The notes under the pieces were generated by a model. The model did no database searches. It saw only the letters and a list, made by a program, of their open reading frames with translations, and was not told the DNA's origin. The position numbers and the translations under genes were made by a program. DNA of 22,744 nucleotides from positions 1 through 22,744 of the forward strand of contig JBLNCE010000196.1 in the NCBI GenBank assembly GCA_050260415.1. The letters are read 5' to 3'. Below, piece by piece: positions 8,092 to 14,958 of this stretch; position 1 is the stretch's first letter, and each line of letters opens with the position of its first letter. This stretch comes from JBLNCE01 sp050260415. Lineage in GTDB: Bacteria > Bacillota > UBA4882 > JAAYXC01.

Positions 8092-9360
8092 ATGCGCATC
8101 ACGGCAAAAGGCCTCAAGTCCCGCTGGCGTTCACTCCTGCTCGTCCTGGCGGTGATCGGCCCGGGCTTGGTCACGGCCAACGCGGACAACGACGCGGGCG
8201 GCATAACCACGTATACGCAGGCCGGTACCTTATACGGCTACAAGATGCTCTTCAGCATCCTCGTGATCACGTTCAGCCTGGGGGTCATCCAGGAGATGGC
8301 CGCGCGTATGGGGGCGGTCACCGGCAAAGGCCTCTCGGACCTGATCAGGGAGGAATTCGGCGTCCGCTGGACGGTCTTTGCCATGCTGGTCCTGCTCGTG
8401 GCCAACATCGCGGTAACGATCGCGGAATTCGCGGGAATCGCCGCAAGCTTTCAGGTCTTCGGCCTGGGCCGCCTCAACTGGATCCTGATCCCGGCGATCG
8501 CCGCGCTCCTTTGGTTGCTGGTGGTAAAGGGTTCCTATCGTATGGTCGAACGGGCTTTTCTGGTCCTTTCGCTTGTGTTTGCGGCCTACATAATCTCCGG
8601 CCTGCGCGCCCGTCCCGATTGGGGAACGGTAACGCGATACCTGCTCGTGCCCCATTTTGAATGGAACATCGGTTTCATCGCGATGCTCATCGGGGTGATC
8701 GGGACCACCATCACCCCCTGGATGCAATTCTATCTGCAATCCTCGGTGGTGGACAAGGGGATCACCGCCAAGGACTACCGCTATACACGGTTGGATGTTC
8801 TCTTCGGCGCATTCGTCACCGATTTTGTCTCATTCTTCATCATTGTGAGCGCGGCCACGGCCGTCTATTACGTGTCCGGCCCGCGGGTCATCGACACCCC
8901 GGCCGTTGCGGCCCAGGCGTTAAGATGGGTCGCGGGCCCATACGCGGCGTATCTATTCGCGGTAGGGCTTTTCGGGGCGTCCGTGCTCGCCGCGCCGATC
9001 CTGCCGCTGACCACTTCCTACGCGATCTGTGAGGCCTTCGGTTGGGAAAGCGGGATCGACCGGCGTTTCGGCGAAGCGCCCGTATTCTACGGGCTGTTCA
9101 CCTGCATGATTCTCACCGGCGCGGGTTTCGTCCTCGTGCCCTGGGTGCAACGCAACCTGGTCCGGGTGATGCTTTTCTCGCAGTTCCTCAACGGTGTCCT
9201 CGCGCCGGTCATCATGGTCTTTATGCTCCGACTGATCAATAACAGGCGGCTGATGGGAGAGCACGCGAACGGACCGGTCTATAACACGATCGCCTGGGTC
9301 ACGGTGGGTACGATCATCGTTCTAACCGTGGCCATGCTGGCGATGATGATCTTGGCCTAG
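8092..9360 (+). CDS. NRAMP-family divalent metal transporter, divergent (NRMT-like, probably Mg2+)
   Basis: The 422-residue protein has about eleven membrane helices and the NRAMP fold signatures, but its metal site differs from Mn2+/Fe2+ transporters. In helix 1 the canonical DPGN is D34-A-G-G, preceded by ANADN. In helix 6 the canonical MPH is T208-P-W in GTTITPWMQFY. The helix 6 methionine is the residue known to select transition metals over Mg2+ and Ca2+, and NRAMP-related Mg2+ transporters lack it. With the MgtE-type sensor encoded just upstream, Mg2+ uptake is the best inference. The ATG follows TAGGGGGTG at good spacing. Family certain, substrate inferred; the name mntH would be unsafe. 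Confidence 0.87.
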   Translation: MRITAKGLKSRWRSLLLVLAVIGPGLVTANADNDAGGITTYTQAGTLYGYKMLFSILVITFSLGVIQEMAARMGAVTGKGLSDLIREEFGVRWTVFAMLVLLVANIAVTIAEFAGIAASFQVFGLGRLNWILIPAIAALLWLLVVKGSYRMVERAFLVLSLVFAAYIISGLRARPDWGTVTRYLLVPHFEWNIGFIAMLIGVIGTTITPWMQFYLQSSVVDKGITAKDYRYTRLDVLFGAFVTDFVSFFIIVSAATAVYYVSGPRVIDTPAVAAQALRWVAGPYAAYLFAVGLFGASVLAAPILPLTTSYAICEAFGWESGIDRRFGEAPVFYGLFTCMILTGAGFVLVPWVQRNLVRVMLFSQFLNGVLAPVIMVFMLRLINNRRLMGEHANGPVYNTIAWVTVGTIIVLTVAMLAMMILA

Positions 9361-9445
9361 CCGGCCGGATACTACGAATACGCGCGTACGGAGGTCTCCG
9401 GGGGGAGCGCGCCGCACAATATCTGCATATTCGGGCTTATCACCC

Positions 9446-9474
9446 CCACGTACCTGTCATGGGGAGTTTTTTTT
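9446..9474 (+). terminator. Intrinsic terminator candidate after the NRAMP gene
   Basis: CCCCA and TGGGG form a five-pair stem with an eleven-base loop, followed after AG by eight T residues. The T tract is strong and the stem short. It lies about 85 bases after the NRAMP stop and directly before the Rnf promoter. Confidence 0.5.
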
Positions 9475-9476
9475 GG

Positions 9477-9505
9477 TTGCCTCATGCGCAATGGTGCGTT
9501 ATGAT
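9477..9505 (+). promoter_or_regulatory. Sigma-A promoter of the rnf operon
   Basis: TTGCCT (9477-9482) and TATGAT (9500-9505) are separated by 17 bases. The -35 box matches the consensus at four of six positions and the -10 box at five of six. The start would be near 9512, giving a leader of about 60 bases. It follows the T tract of the preceding terminator. Confidence 0.6.
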
Positions 9506-9571
9506 AAACGGGGTGTAATGTTCTTTGATAGAGCTGGGCAAATTCTATAGCTTATGAGAAGAGGTGGAACG

Positions 9572-10966
9572 GTGAGATTTCGGAGTTTCCGTGGGGGGGT
9601 ACATCCCGGTCAGGCCAAGGGGGCGACCTGCGGCCGGCCCATCGCAGAGCTCCCTTTGCCCGCCCAGGTGGTAATCCCGCTCACGCAACACCTGGGTTCT
9701 CCCAATGAACCTGTGATCGCGGTCGGGGATACGGTGCGGGTCGGCCAAAAAATCGGAGACACCAAAGCATTTGTGGCCGCGCCGGTGCATGCCAGCGTCT
9801 CCGGTCGCGTAACCGCGATTGAGCCCAGACCGTTGGCGGCCGGCGGCTCATCCTTAGCCGTGGTCATCGAGCGGGACGGGGACGAACGTCTAGCGGATCT
9901 GGGACCGGTTGGCAAAGCCGGGGAGATGTCTCCGGCCGATCTCCGTCGGGCAATGCGCGACGCCGGCCTGGTCGGTATGGGCGGCGCGGGTTTCCCGACC
10001 CATGTCAAATATTCGCCGCCGGATGGCAAGAGGATCGAGGCCGTCATCCTCAACGCCGCGGAGTGCGAGCCGTTTTTGACCTGCGATCATCGCCTGCTCC
10101 TCGAAGAGACGGGATTGGTTCTGGAAGGTTTTCTCGCCATGATGCGTGCCGCGGGTGCGGAACGCGCCTACATCGGCATCGAGGACAACAAGGCCGACGC
10201 GATCGAGGCCCTGGAGAAGGAGATCAAGCGGGCCGGCTACCCGATGCAGGTCGCGGTGGTCCCGGCCAAGTACCCGCAGGGCGAGGAGCGCCTCTTGATC
10301 AAGGCCATCCTGGGCCGGGAGGTGCCGAGCGGCGGTTTGCCCGTCGACGTCGGCGTGGTGGTCAACAACGTCGCCACCGCCGCGGCGATGGCCACATACC
10401 TCCGCACGGGCATGCCGCTCGTCGCGCGCGTCATGACCGTAACCGGGCAGGTGGCGCAGCCTGAGAACCTGCGCGTGCGGATCGGAACGCTCCTGACCGA
10501 AGTAATCGCCGCTTGCGGCGGCGTGTTGGGTGAGCCCGGCCGGCTCATCTACGGTGGTCCCATGACCGGACCCGCCGGCTTCCGCCTGGATGTACCCGTG
10601 GTCAAAGCCATGTCCGGTCTGTTGGTCCAAGGCAAGGCGGAAGCCAGGGTCGCCCGGGAGATGGCTTGTATACGTTGTGGGCGCTGCCTGGAGGCGTGTC
10701 CCTATGGCATGGTGCCCGGCATGGTCGCGGGTTTTGCCGAATTGGGTCAGTTCGACAAGGCGGCGGCTATCGGCCTGCTCGACTGCCGCGAGTGCGGCTC
10801 GTGCACGTTTGTCTGCCCGAGCCGCCGTCCATTGTCGCAGAGGATCAAGGAGGCCAAGCTGGTTGTGATGAACCAGCGCAAGAAAGAGGCGGCCAAGAAA
10901 GCGGAGTCTCAAGCGCAGACGGCCACCATGGGATACGAACAGGGCAGCATCGCCCAAGGAAGGTGA
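9572..10966 (+). CDS. rnfC: Rnf complex subunit C (NADH-binding, two [4Fe-4S])
   Basis: RnfC is the peripheral subunit where electrons from ferredoxin reach NAD+ (FMN/NADH site). The 464 residues begin with the typical RFRSFRGGVHP. The NADH/FMN region shows GMGGAGFPTH and LNAAECEP, and PSGGLPVDVGVVVNN follows. Two C-x2-C-x2-C-x3-C clusters lie at C366-C369-C372-C376 and C405-C408-C411-C415. I chose the GTG at 9572 because AGAGGTGG lies just before it and family members start close to this point; the ATG at 9554 is in frame but has no SD. It is the first gene of a tightly packed six-gene operon, six bases before rnfD. Confidence 0.95.
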   Translation: MRFRSFRGGVHPGQAKGATCGRPIAELPLPAQVVIPLTQHLGSPNEPVIAVGDTVRVGQKIGDTKAFVAAPVHASVSGRVTAIEPRPLAAGGSSLAVVIERDGDERLADLGPVGKAGEMSPADLRRAMRDAGLVGMGGAGFPTHVKYSPPDGKRIEAVILNAAECEPFLTCDHRLLLEETGLVLEGFLAMMRAAGAERAYIGIEDNKADAIEALEKEIKRAGYPMQVAVVPAKYPQGEERLLIKAILGREVPSGGLPVDVGVVVNNVATAAAMATYLRTGMPLVARVMTVTGQVAQPENLRVRIGTLLTEVIAACGGVLGEPGRLIYGGPMTGPAGFRLDVPVVKAMSGLLVQGKAEARVAREMACIRCGRCLEACPYGMVPGMVAGFAELGQFDKAAAIGLLDCRECGSCTFVCPSRRPLSQRIKEAKLVVMNQRKKEAAKKAESQAQTATMGYEQGSIAQGR

Positions 10967-10972
10967 GAGGAG

Positions 10973-11941
10973 ATGGCTGAGACACAGGTCGTTGTTTCCC
11001 CCGCGCCGCATCTGCAGGCGCCCACCTCTACCGAACACTTGATGCGGGCGGTCTGGGTGGCCCTGCTTCCAGCGGCGGCGCTGGCGGTCTATTTCTTTGG
11101 CTGGCGCGCGTTGGCCGTGATGCTGATCGCGACCGTGACCGCCGTCGTCGTCGAGGTACTCTGCCTCAAGGCGGCCAAACGGACCGTGGCCTTGGACGGC
11201 AGCGCTGGTTTGACCGGACTGCTCCTGGCCATGGTTATCCCGCCCGATGTTCCCCTCTGGATCCCGGTCGTGGGTTCCGCCTTTGCCATCGCGCTTGGCA
11301 AGCAGATCTTCGGGGGCCTCGGGCACAATCCGCTCAACCCGGCCCTTCTGGGAAGGGCTTTCCTCTTGGCTTCCTGGCCCACGCTCCTCACGGCCTGGCG
11401 TTGGCCGGCCAACTCACTGGGCTGGGCGGCTGGACAGGTGGATGCCGTCACCACCGCGACACCGTTGTATCTTCTCAAATCGGGCGCCTTGGCCGAGATG
11501 GGGACGGAGATCCCGCTCGCGCAGCTGTTCTTTGGCAACCGGGCCGGATCGCTGGGCGAAACTTCCGCGTTGGCCCTGCTGGTCGGCGGCCTCTTTTTGA
11601 TCGCCATCCGCGTAATCGACTGGCGCATCCCCCTGGCGTATCTCGCCTCCGTGGCGGCGCTCGCCGTGCTATTCGGCCAGAACCCCCTCTTCCATCTCCT
11701 GTCGGGGGGGTTGATCATCGGCGCGTTCTTTATGGCCACGGATTATGTCACCTCGCCCCTGACCAAGAAGGGACGCGTCATCTTTGGCCTGGGCTGCGGT
11801 CTCCTGACCATGTTGATCAGAAAGTACGGCGGTTATCCGGAGGGCGTCTGCTATGCCATCCTGATCATGAACGCCGTCGTGCCGCTGCTCGATCGCTCGA
11901 CCCTGCCGCGGCGATTCGGGGAGGTGAAGGTCCGTGCATAA
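10973..11941 (+). CDS. rnfD: Rnf complex subunit D (membrane, covalent FMN)
   Basis: RnfD is an integral membrane subunit of the ion-translocating ferredoxin:NAD+ oxidoreductase, related to NqrB. The 322 residues hold about nine to ten membrane helices. The flavinylation motif appears as DAVTTATPL, in which T163 fits the ApbE-type Dxx(S/T)xAT acceptor for covalent FMN. The segment GGLGHNPLNPALLGRAFL (113-130) is strongly conserved in the family. The ATG follows AAGGAAGGTG at about eight bases. The gene overlaps rnfG by eight bases. Confidence 0.95.
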   Translation: MAETQVVVSPAPHLQAPTSTEHLMRAVWVALLPAAALAVYFFGWRALAVMLIATVTAVVVEVLCLKAAKRTVALDGSAGLTGLLLAMVIPPDVPLWIPVVGSAFAIALGKQIFGGLGHNPLNPALLGRAFLLASWPTLLTAWRWPANSLGWAAGQVDAVTTATPLYLLKSGALAEMGTEIPLAQLFFGNRAGSLGETSALALLVGGLFLIAIRVIDWRIPLAYLASVAALAVLFGQNPLFHLLSGGLIIGAFFMATDYVTSPLTKKGRVIFGLGCGLLTMLIRKYGGYPEGVCYAILIMNAVVPLLDRSTLPRRFGEVKVRA

Positions 11942-12509
11942 CCTGTTCGTCCGTCTAGCCGTGGTCCTGATGCTCATTTCCGGGCTGGCTTCGGGGACGC
12001 TGGCCCTGGTCGATTCGTTCACGGCACCCCGCATCGCAGCGGCCAAGGAAGCCGCCCTTCAGCAAGCGCTAACCGAAGTGCTGCCCGGAGCGGTGAAATT
12101 CGATGAAGACCCGCGGTTGTTAGCGCAAAGCAAAGAAGCGGAGAGATCGTTCGAGGCGGTTACGGCCTTCTATCAAGCCGCGGCCGCTGACGGTGCGCCC
12201 GCGGGCGTCGTGGTGACGGTCGCCCCGGCGGGTTACGGCGGACCGGTCACGGCCATGATCGGCGTTGGCGCGGATGGCGAGGTCAAAGCAGTGCGCATCC
12301 TCAGCCAGACCGAGACGCCGGGCCTGGGGACCAAAGTCGCCAAGGAAGAATTTCTTAGAGCCTTTCGCGGCGCCAAAACCGATGAAACTCTGGCGGTCGA
12401 CAAGGACGGCGGCCGCATCGCCGCCGTCACCGGCGCGACCATCTCCTCGCGCGCCGTGACCAAAGCGGTAAATATCGCATTGGCCCTGGCCAAGCGGGCC
12501 GGGCTTTAG
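11934..12509 (+). CDS. rnfG: Rnf complex subunit G (covalent FMN-binding)
   Basis: RnfG (NqrC-related) has one N-terminal membrane helix (about 6-26) and an extracytoplasmic FMN-binding domain. The 191 residues contain TPGLGTKV (128-135) and the flavinylation motif VTGATISS, with T169 as the expected FMN acceptor. The ApbE flavin transferase needed for this is not in the window. The GTG at 11934 has GGAGGTG seven bases upstream, inside the end of rnfD. Confidence 0.95.
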   Translation: MHNLFVRLAVVLMLISGLASGTLALVDSFTAPRIAAAKEAALQQALTEVLPGAVKFDEDPRLLAQSKEAERSFEAVTAFYQAAAADGAPAGVVVTVAPAGYGGPVTAMIGVGADGEVKAVRILSQTETPGLGTKVAKEEFLRAFRGAKTDETLAVDKDGGRIAAVTGATISSRAVTKAVNIALALAKRAGL

Positions 12510-12520
12510 GAGGTGTGGCT

Positions 12521-13168
12521 TTGAAGTTTTTCCGCGCCTTGATGAACGGCATTGTCACCGAGAACCCCACCTTCCGCCTGGTCCTGGGTACATGCCCGAC
12601 CATGGCCATTACGCTCGCCGTGACGAGCGGTATCGGCATGGGCATTGCCGCCACCGCCGTGCTGATCGGTTCGAACGTCATCGTTTCGTTGATCCGCAAG
12701 GTGATCCCGGATCAGATCCGGATTCCCTGTTTCATCGTGGTCATCGCGGCCTTCGTCACCATCGTGGACAAAATGATGAATGCCTTCACGCCCGATGTCC
12801 ACAAGGTGCTGGGGATCTTCATTCCCCTCATCGTGGTGAACTGCATCATCATCGCCCGAGCCGAGGCGTATGCCTACAAGAACTCGGTCGGGTTGTCCTT
12901 TGCCGATGGCCTGGGGATGGGGATCGGGTTTACGATTGCCATCACGTTGATCAGCGCCATCCGTGAGGTGCTGGGCAACGGTTCATTTCTCGGGATGTCC
13001 CTGATCCCCGAGCAATACACGGCCAAGATCATGGTCATTCCTCCGGGCGGGTTCTTCACTTACGGGCTCTTGCTCGGGTTCGTGAACTGGTTCCCCGGCT
13101 GGTACAAGAGGACTTTCTCCAACAACAAAGCGGCCAAGGCGGGAAGGGAGGTCGCGGCCAATGGTTGA
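12521..13168 (+). CDS. rnfE: Rnf complex subunit E (membrane)
   Basis: RnfE (NqrD-related) forms a membrane heterodimer with RnfA. The 215 residues have about six helices and the family start ENPTFRLVLGTCPTMA. C25 and C108 are the conserved half-membrane cysteines thought to share an iron-sulfur centre with RnfA. I chose the TTG at 12521 because AGGAGGT lies six bases upstream; the in-frame GTG at 12515 is too close to that SD. It lies 11 bases after rnfG and overlaps rnfA by eight bases. Confidence 0.93.
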   Translation: MKFFRALMNGIVTENPTFRLVLGTCPTMAITLAVTSGIGMGIAATAVLIGSNVIVSLIRKVIPDQIRIPCFIVVIAAFVTIVDKMMNAFTPDVHKVLGIFIPLIVVNCIIIARAEAYAYKNSVGLSFADGLGMGIGFTIAITLISAIREVLGNGSFLGMSLIPEQYTAKIMVIPPGGFFTYGLLLGFVNWFPGWYKRTFSNNKAAKAGREVAANG

Positions 13169-13775
13169 TTATCTGGTCATCTTCTTTAGCGCGATCTTGA
13201 TCAACAACTTCGTGCTCTCGCGCTTCCTCGGCATCTGCCCCTTCCTCGGGGTCTCGCAAAAGACGGAGACCGCCGTGGGCATGGGCTTGGCCGTGACCTT
13301 CGTCATGGGTCTGGCTTCGGGCATCGTCTACCTTTTCCAGCAGATCCTGGTCGCACTCCACGTCGAGGTGCTGCAGACCCTCATCTTCATCCTCGTCATC
13401 GGCGTGTTGGTCCAGTTCGTCGAGACGGTGCTCAAGAAGATGAGTCCGGGACTCTACCGGGCCCTCGGCATCTACCTGCCGCTCATCACCACCAACTGCG
13501 CCGTACTTGGCGTGGCTTTGCTCAACACCAACGTTTACGCCTACAGCTTTCTCAAGTCCGTCATCCATGGCGTCGCGGCGGCGGTCGGTTTTACCCTGAT
13601 CATGATCGTCTTCGCCGGCATCAGGGAACGGTGGGAGGCGGCGCCGATCCCAAAAGCCCTACAAGGGTTCCCCATCGCCCTGGTCACGGCGGGACTCCTA
13701 TCCCTGGCCTTCCTGGGCTTCCAGGGTTTCGACCTGCAGCGGCTCTTTACCGATCTGCTCGGGGGGGTGAAGTAA
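13161..13775 (+). CDS. rnfA: Rnf complex subunit A (membrane)
   Basis: RnfA (NqrE-related) pairs with RnfE in inverted topology. The 204 residues include INNFVLSRFLGICPFLGV with C26, and ITTNCAVLG with C113; these cysteines are the counterparts of those in RnfE. About six helices are visible. The ATG at 13161 has GGGAGG about 12 bases upstream, within rnfE. One base separates its stop from the rnfB start. Confidence 0.95.
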   Translation: MVDYLVIFFSAILINNFVLSRFLGICPFLGVSQKTETAVGMGLAVTFVMGLASGIVYLFQQILVALHVEVLQTLIFILVIGVLVQFVETVLKKMSPGLYRALGIYLPLITTNCAVLGVALLNTNVYAYSFLKSVIHGVAAAVGFTLIMIVFAGIRERWEAAPIPKALQGFPIALVTAGLLSLAFLGFQGFDLQRLFTDLLGGVK

Positions 13776-13776
13776 G

Positions 13777-14637
13777 GTGCAGTCAATCTGGATTAGTCTG
13801 GCGCTTCTAGGCGGTCTCGGCGCGGTCTTCGGCCTGCTGTTGGCGTTCGCCGCCAAGAAGTTCGCGGTGGAATCCGACCCCCGGATCGACGAGATCGAGC
13901 AGGTTATGCCCGGCGCCAACTGCGGCGCGTGTGGTTATCCCGGCTGCCGCGGAGCGGCCGAAGCCATCGTCGAGGGTAAGGCACCCACGACCGCCTGCCC
14001 GGTGGGTAAAGCCGCCGTGGCGGACAAGATCGCGGCCATCATGGGCACATCCGCGGGAGCAAGCGAAGCCAAGCGCGCGATCCTCATGTGCCGCGGCGGC
14101 CGCGAGGAGTGCCCGGATCGTTTCGTATACGTCGGCGTGGCCGATTGCGCCGCCGCGCACCGTTTGGCCGGCGGGCCCAAGGGCTGCGAATTCGGCTGCC
14201 TTGGCTTGGGAAGCTGCGTGGTCAAGTGCCCCTTCGGCGCCATCCACATCAACGAGAAAGGTCTGGCAGAGATCGGTCCCGACTGTACCGGCTGCGGCCT
14301 CTGCGTTTCCGCCTGCCCGCGCGGCCTGCTCATGCTGGTGCCCGCGGATAAACCGGTGGTGGTCAACCGGTGCAAGAACACCCAGCGCGGGCCGGAAGTG
14401 CGCAAGATCTGCAAGGTCGGTTGCATCGCCTGTTCCCTCTGCGTCCGCAACTGCCCGAAGAAAGCCATCGCCGTGGTGAACAACGTGGCCGTCATCGACC
14501 AGGACAAATGCGCCAAGTGCAACCTCTGTATGAGCAGATGTCCGGTGCAGAAGCCGAAGCCCGAACCAAAGCGGGACGCGGCGGGGGAGCAAAAGAAAGA
14601 AACGCAACCCACGACGCAGACGACCTCGGTGGGATAG
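13777..14637 (+). CDS. rnfB: Rnf complex subunit B (polyferredoxin)
   Basis: RnfB accepts electrons from reduced ferredoxin and passes them into the membrane part of the complex. The 286 residues start with one membrane helix (about 5-26). A [4Fe-4S] domain with C49, C52, C57 and C74 follows, and then several CxxCxxC clusters between 105 and 255 typical of RnfB. The tail is charged and proline-rich (KPKPEPKRD onward). The start is GTG with GGGGGTG upstream, one base after rnfA. It is the last gene of the operon and is followed by a strong terminator. Confidence 0.95.
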   Translation: MQSIWISLALLGGLGAVFGLLLAFAAKKFAVESDPRIDEIEQVMPGANCGACGYPGCRGAAEAIVEGKAPTTACPVGKAAVADKIAAIMGTSAGASEAKRAILMCRGGREECPDRFVYVGVADCAAAHRLAGGPKGCEFGCLGLGSCVVKCPFGAIHINEKGLAEIGPDCTGCGLCVSACPRGLLMLVPADKPVVVNRCKNTQRGPEVRKICKVGCIACSLCVRNCPKKAIAVVNNVAVIDQDKCAKCNLCMSRCPVQKPKPEPKRDAAGEQKKETQPTTQTTSVG

Positions 14638-14644
14638 GGACAAG

Positions 14645-14676
14645 GCGCCCGGTGCAAACCGGGCGCTTATTTTTCT
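14645..14676 (+). terminator. Terminator of the rnf operon
   Basis: GCGCCCGG (14645-14652) and CCGGGCGC (14659-14666) form a perfect eight-pair GC stem around TGCAAA, followed by TTATTTTT. It lies eight bases after the rnfB stop. Confidence 0.92.
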
Positions 14677-14770
14677 GCGGTTCGATCTTTTTTTTTGTCT
14701 TGGCAGGAATAATCAACCGCGGAAAGAAATAGTGTTGACGGTGACAATAGTCAACCCAACAGTGATCTGA

Positions 14771-14836
14771 TTTTTCAAACGCCGTATTGTCGACGGCACG
14801 TGGACCTTCGTCGACGACGGGCCCTTTGGGCTTTAA
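14771..14836 (+). pseudogene. Relic of a propeller repeat like those of the following giant gene
   Basis: The 282-bp gap from 14677 to 14958 has no intact gene. In one frame, right after a TGA at 14768 and up to the TAA at 14834, it reads FFKRRIVDGTWTFVDDGPFGL. This closely matches the repeat unit of the next protein, for example RRYDGDSSWTFVDG...GLN and FDGNTWTFIDGG. The fragment is GC-rich, unlike the AT-rich repeats of the intact gene. It is probably the remnant of a related gene or a lost 5' part. It is short, so confidence is moderate. The rest of the gap shows only a TTGAC/GTCAA inverted repeat near 14733-14752 and no clear promoter. Confidence 0.5.
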
Positions 14837-14958
14837 CAACGAGGGAAGATCTAGTCGGCTGCAAAGGCCAGCTATTTTTCCAATTTACTTAAACGGCAGT
14901 TAAGTGGCAAGTCATCAAATAGAAAGTAGAAGACGTGGTTCCGAAGGGGGTTATCAGC

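Noticed and set aside
9890..11326. Long minus-strand open frame (478 codons) opposite rnfC and rnfD
   Set aside because: It is a shadow frame in GC-rich DNA opposite genes with clear Rnf motifs; its translation shows no domain and biased composition.
14733..14765. Promoter for the giant gene at TTGACG
   Set aside because: The -35-like box is good, but 16-18 bases downstream there is no acceptable -10 box, and the site is part of a TTGAC/GTCAA inverted repeat.
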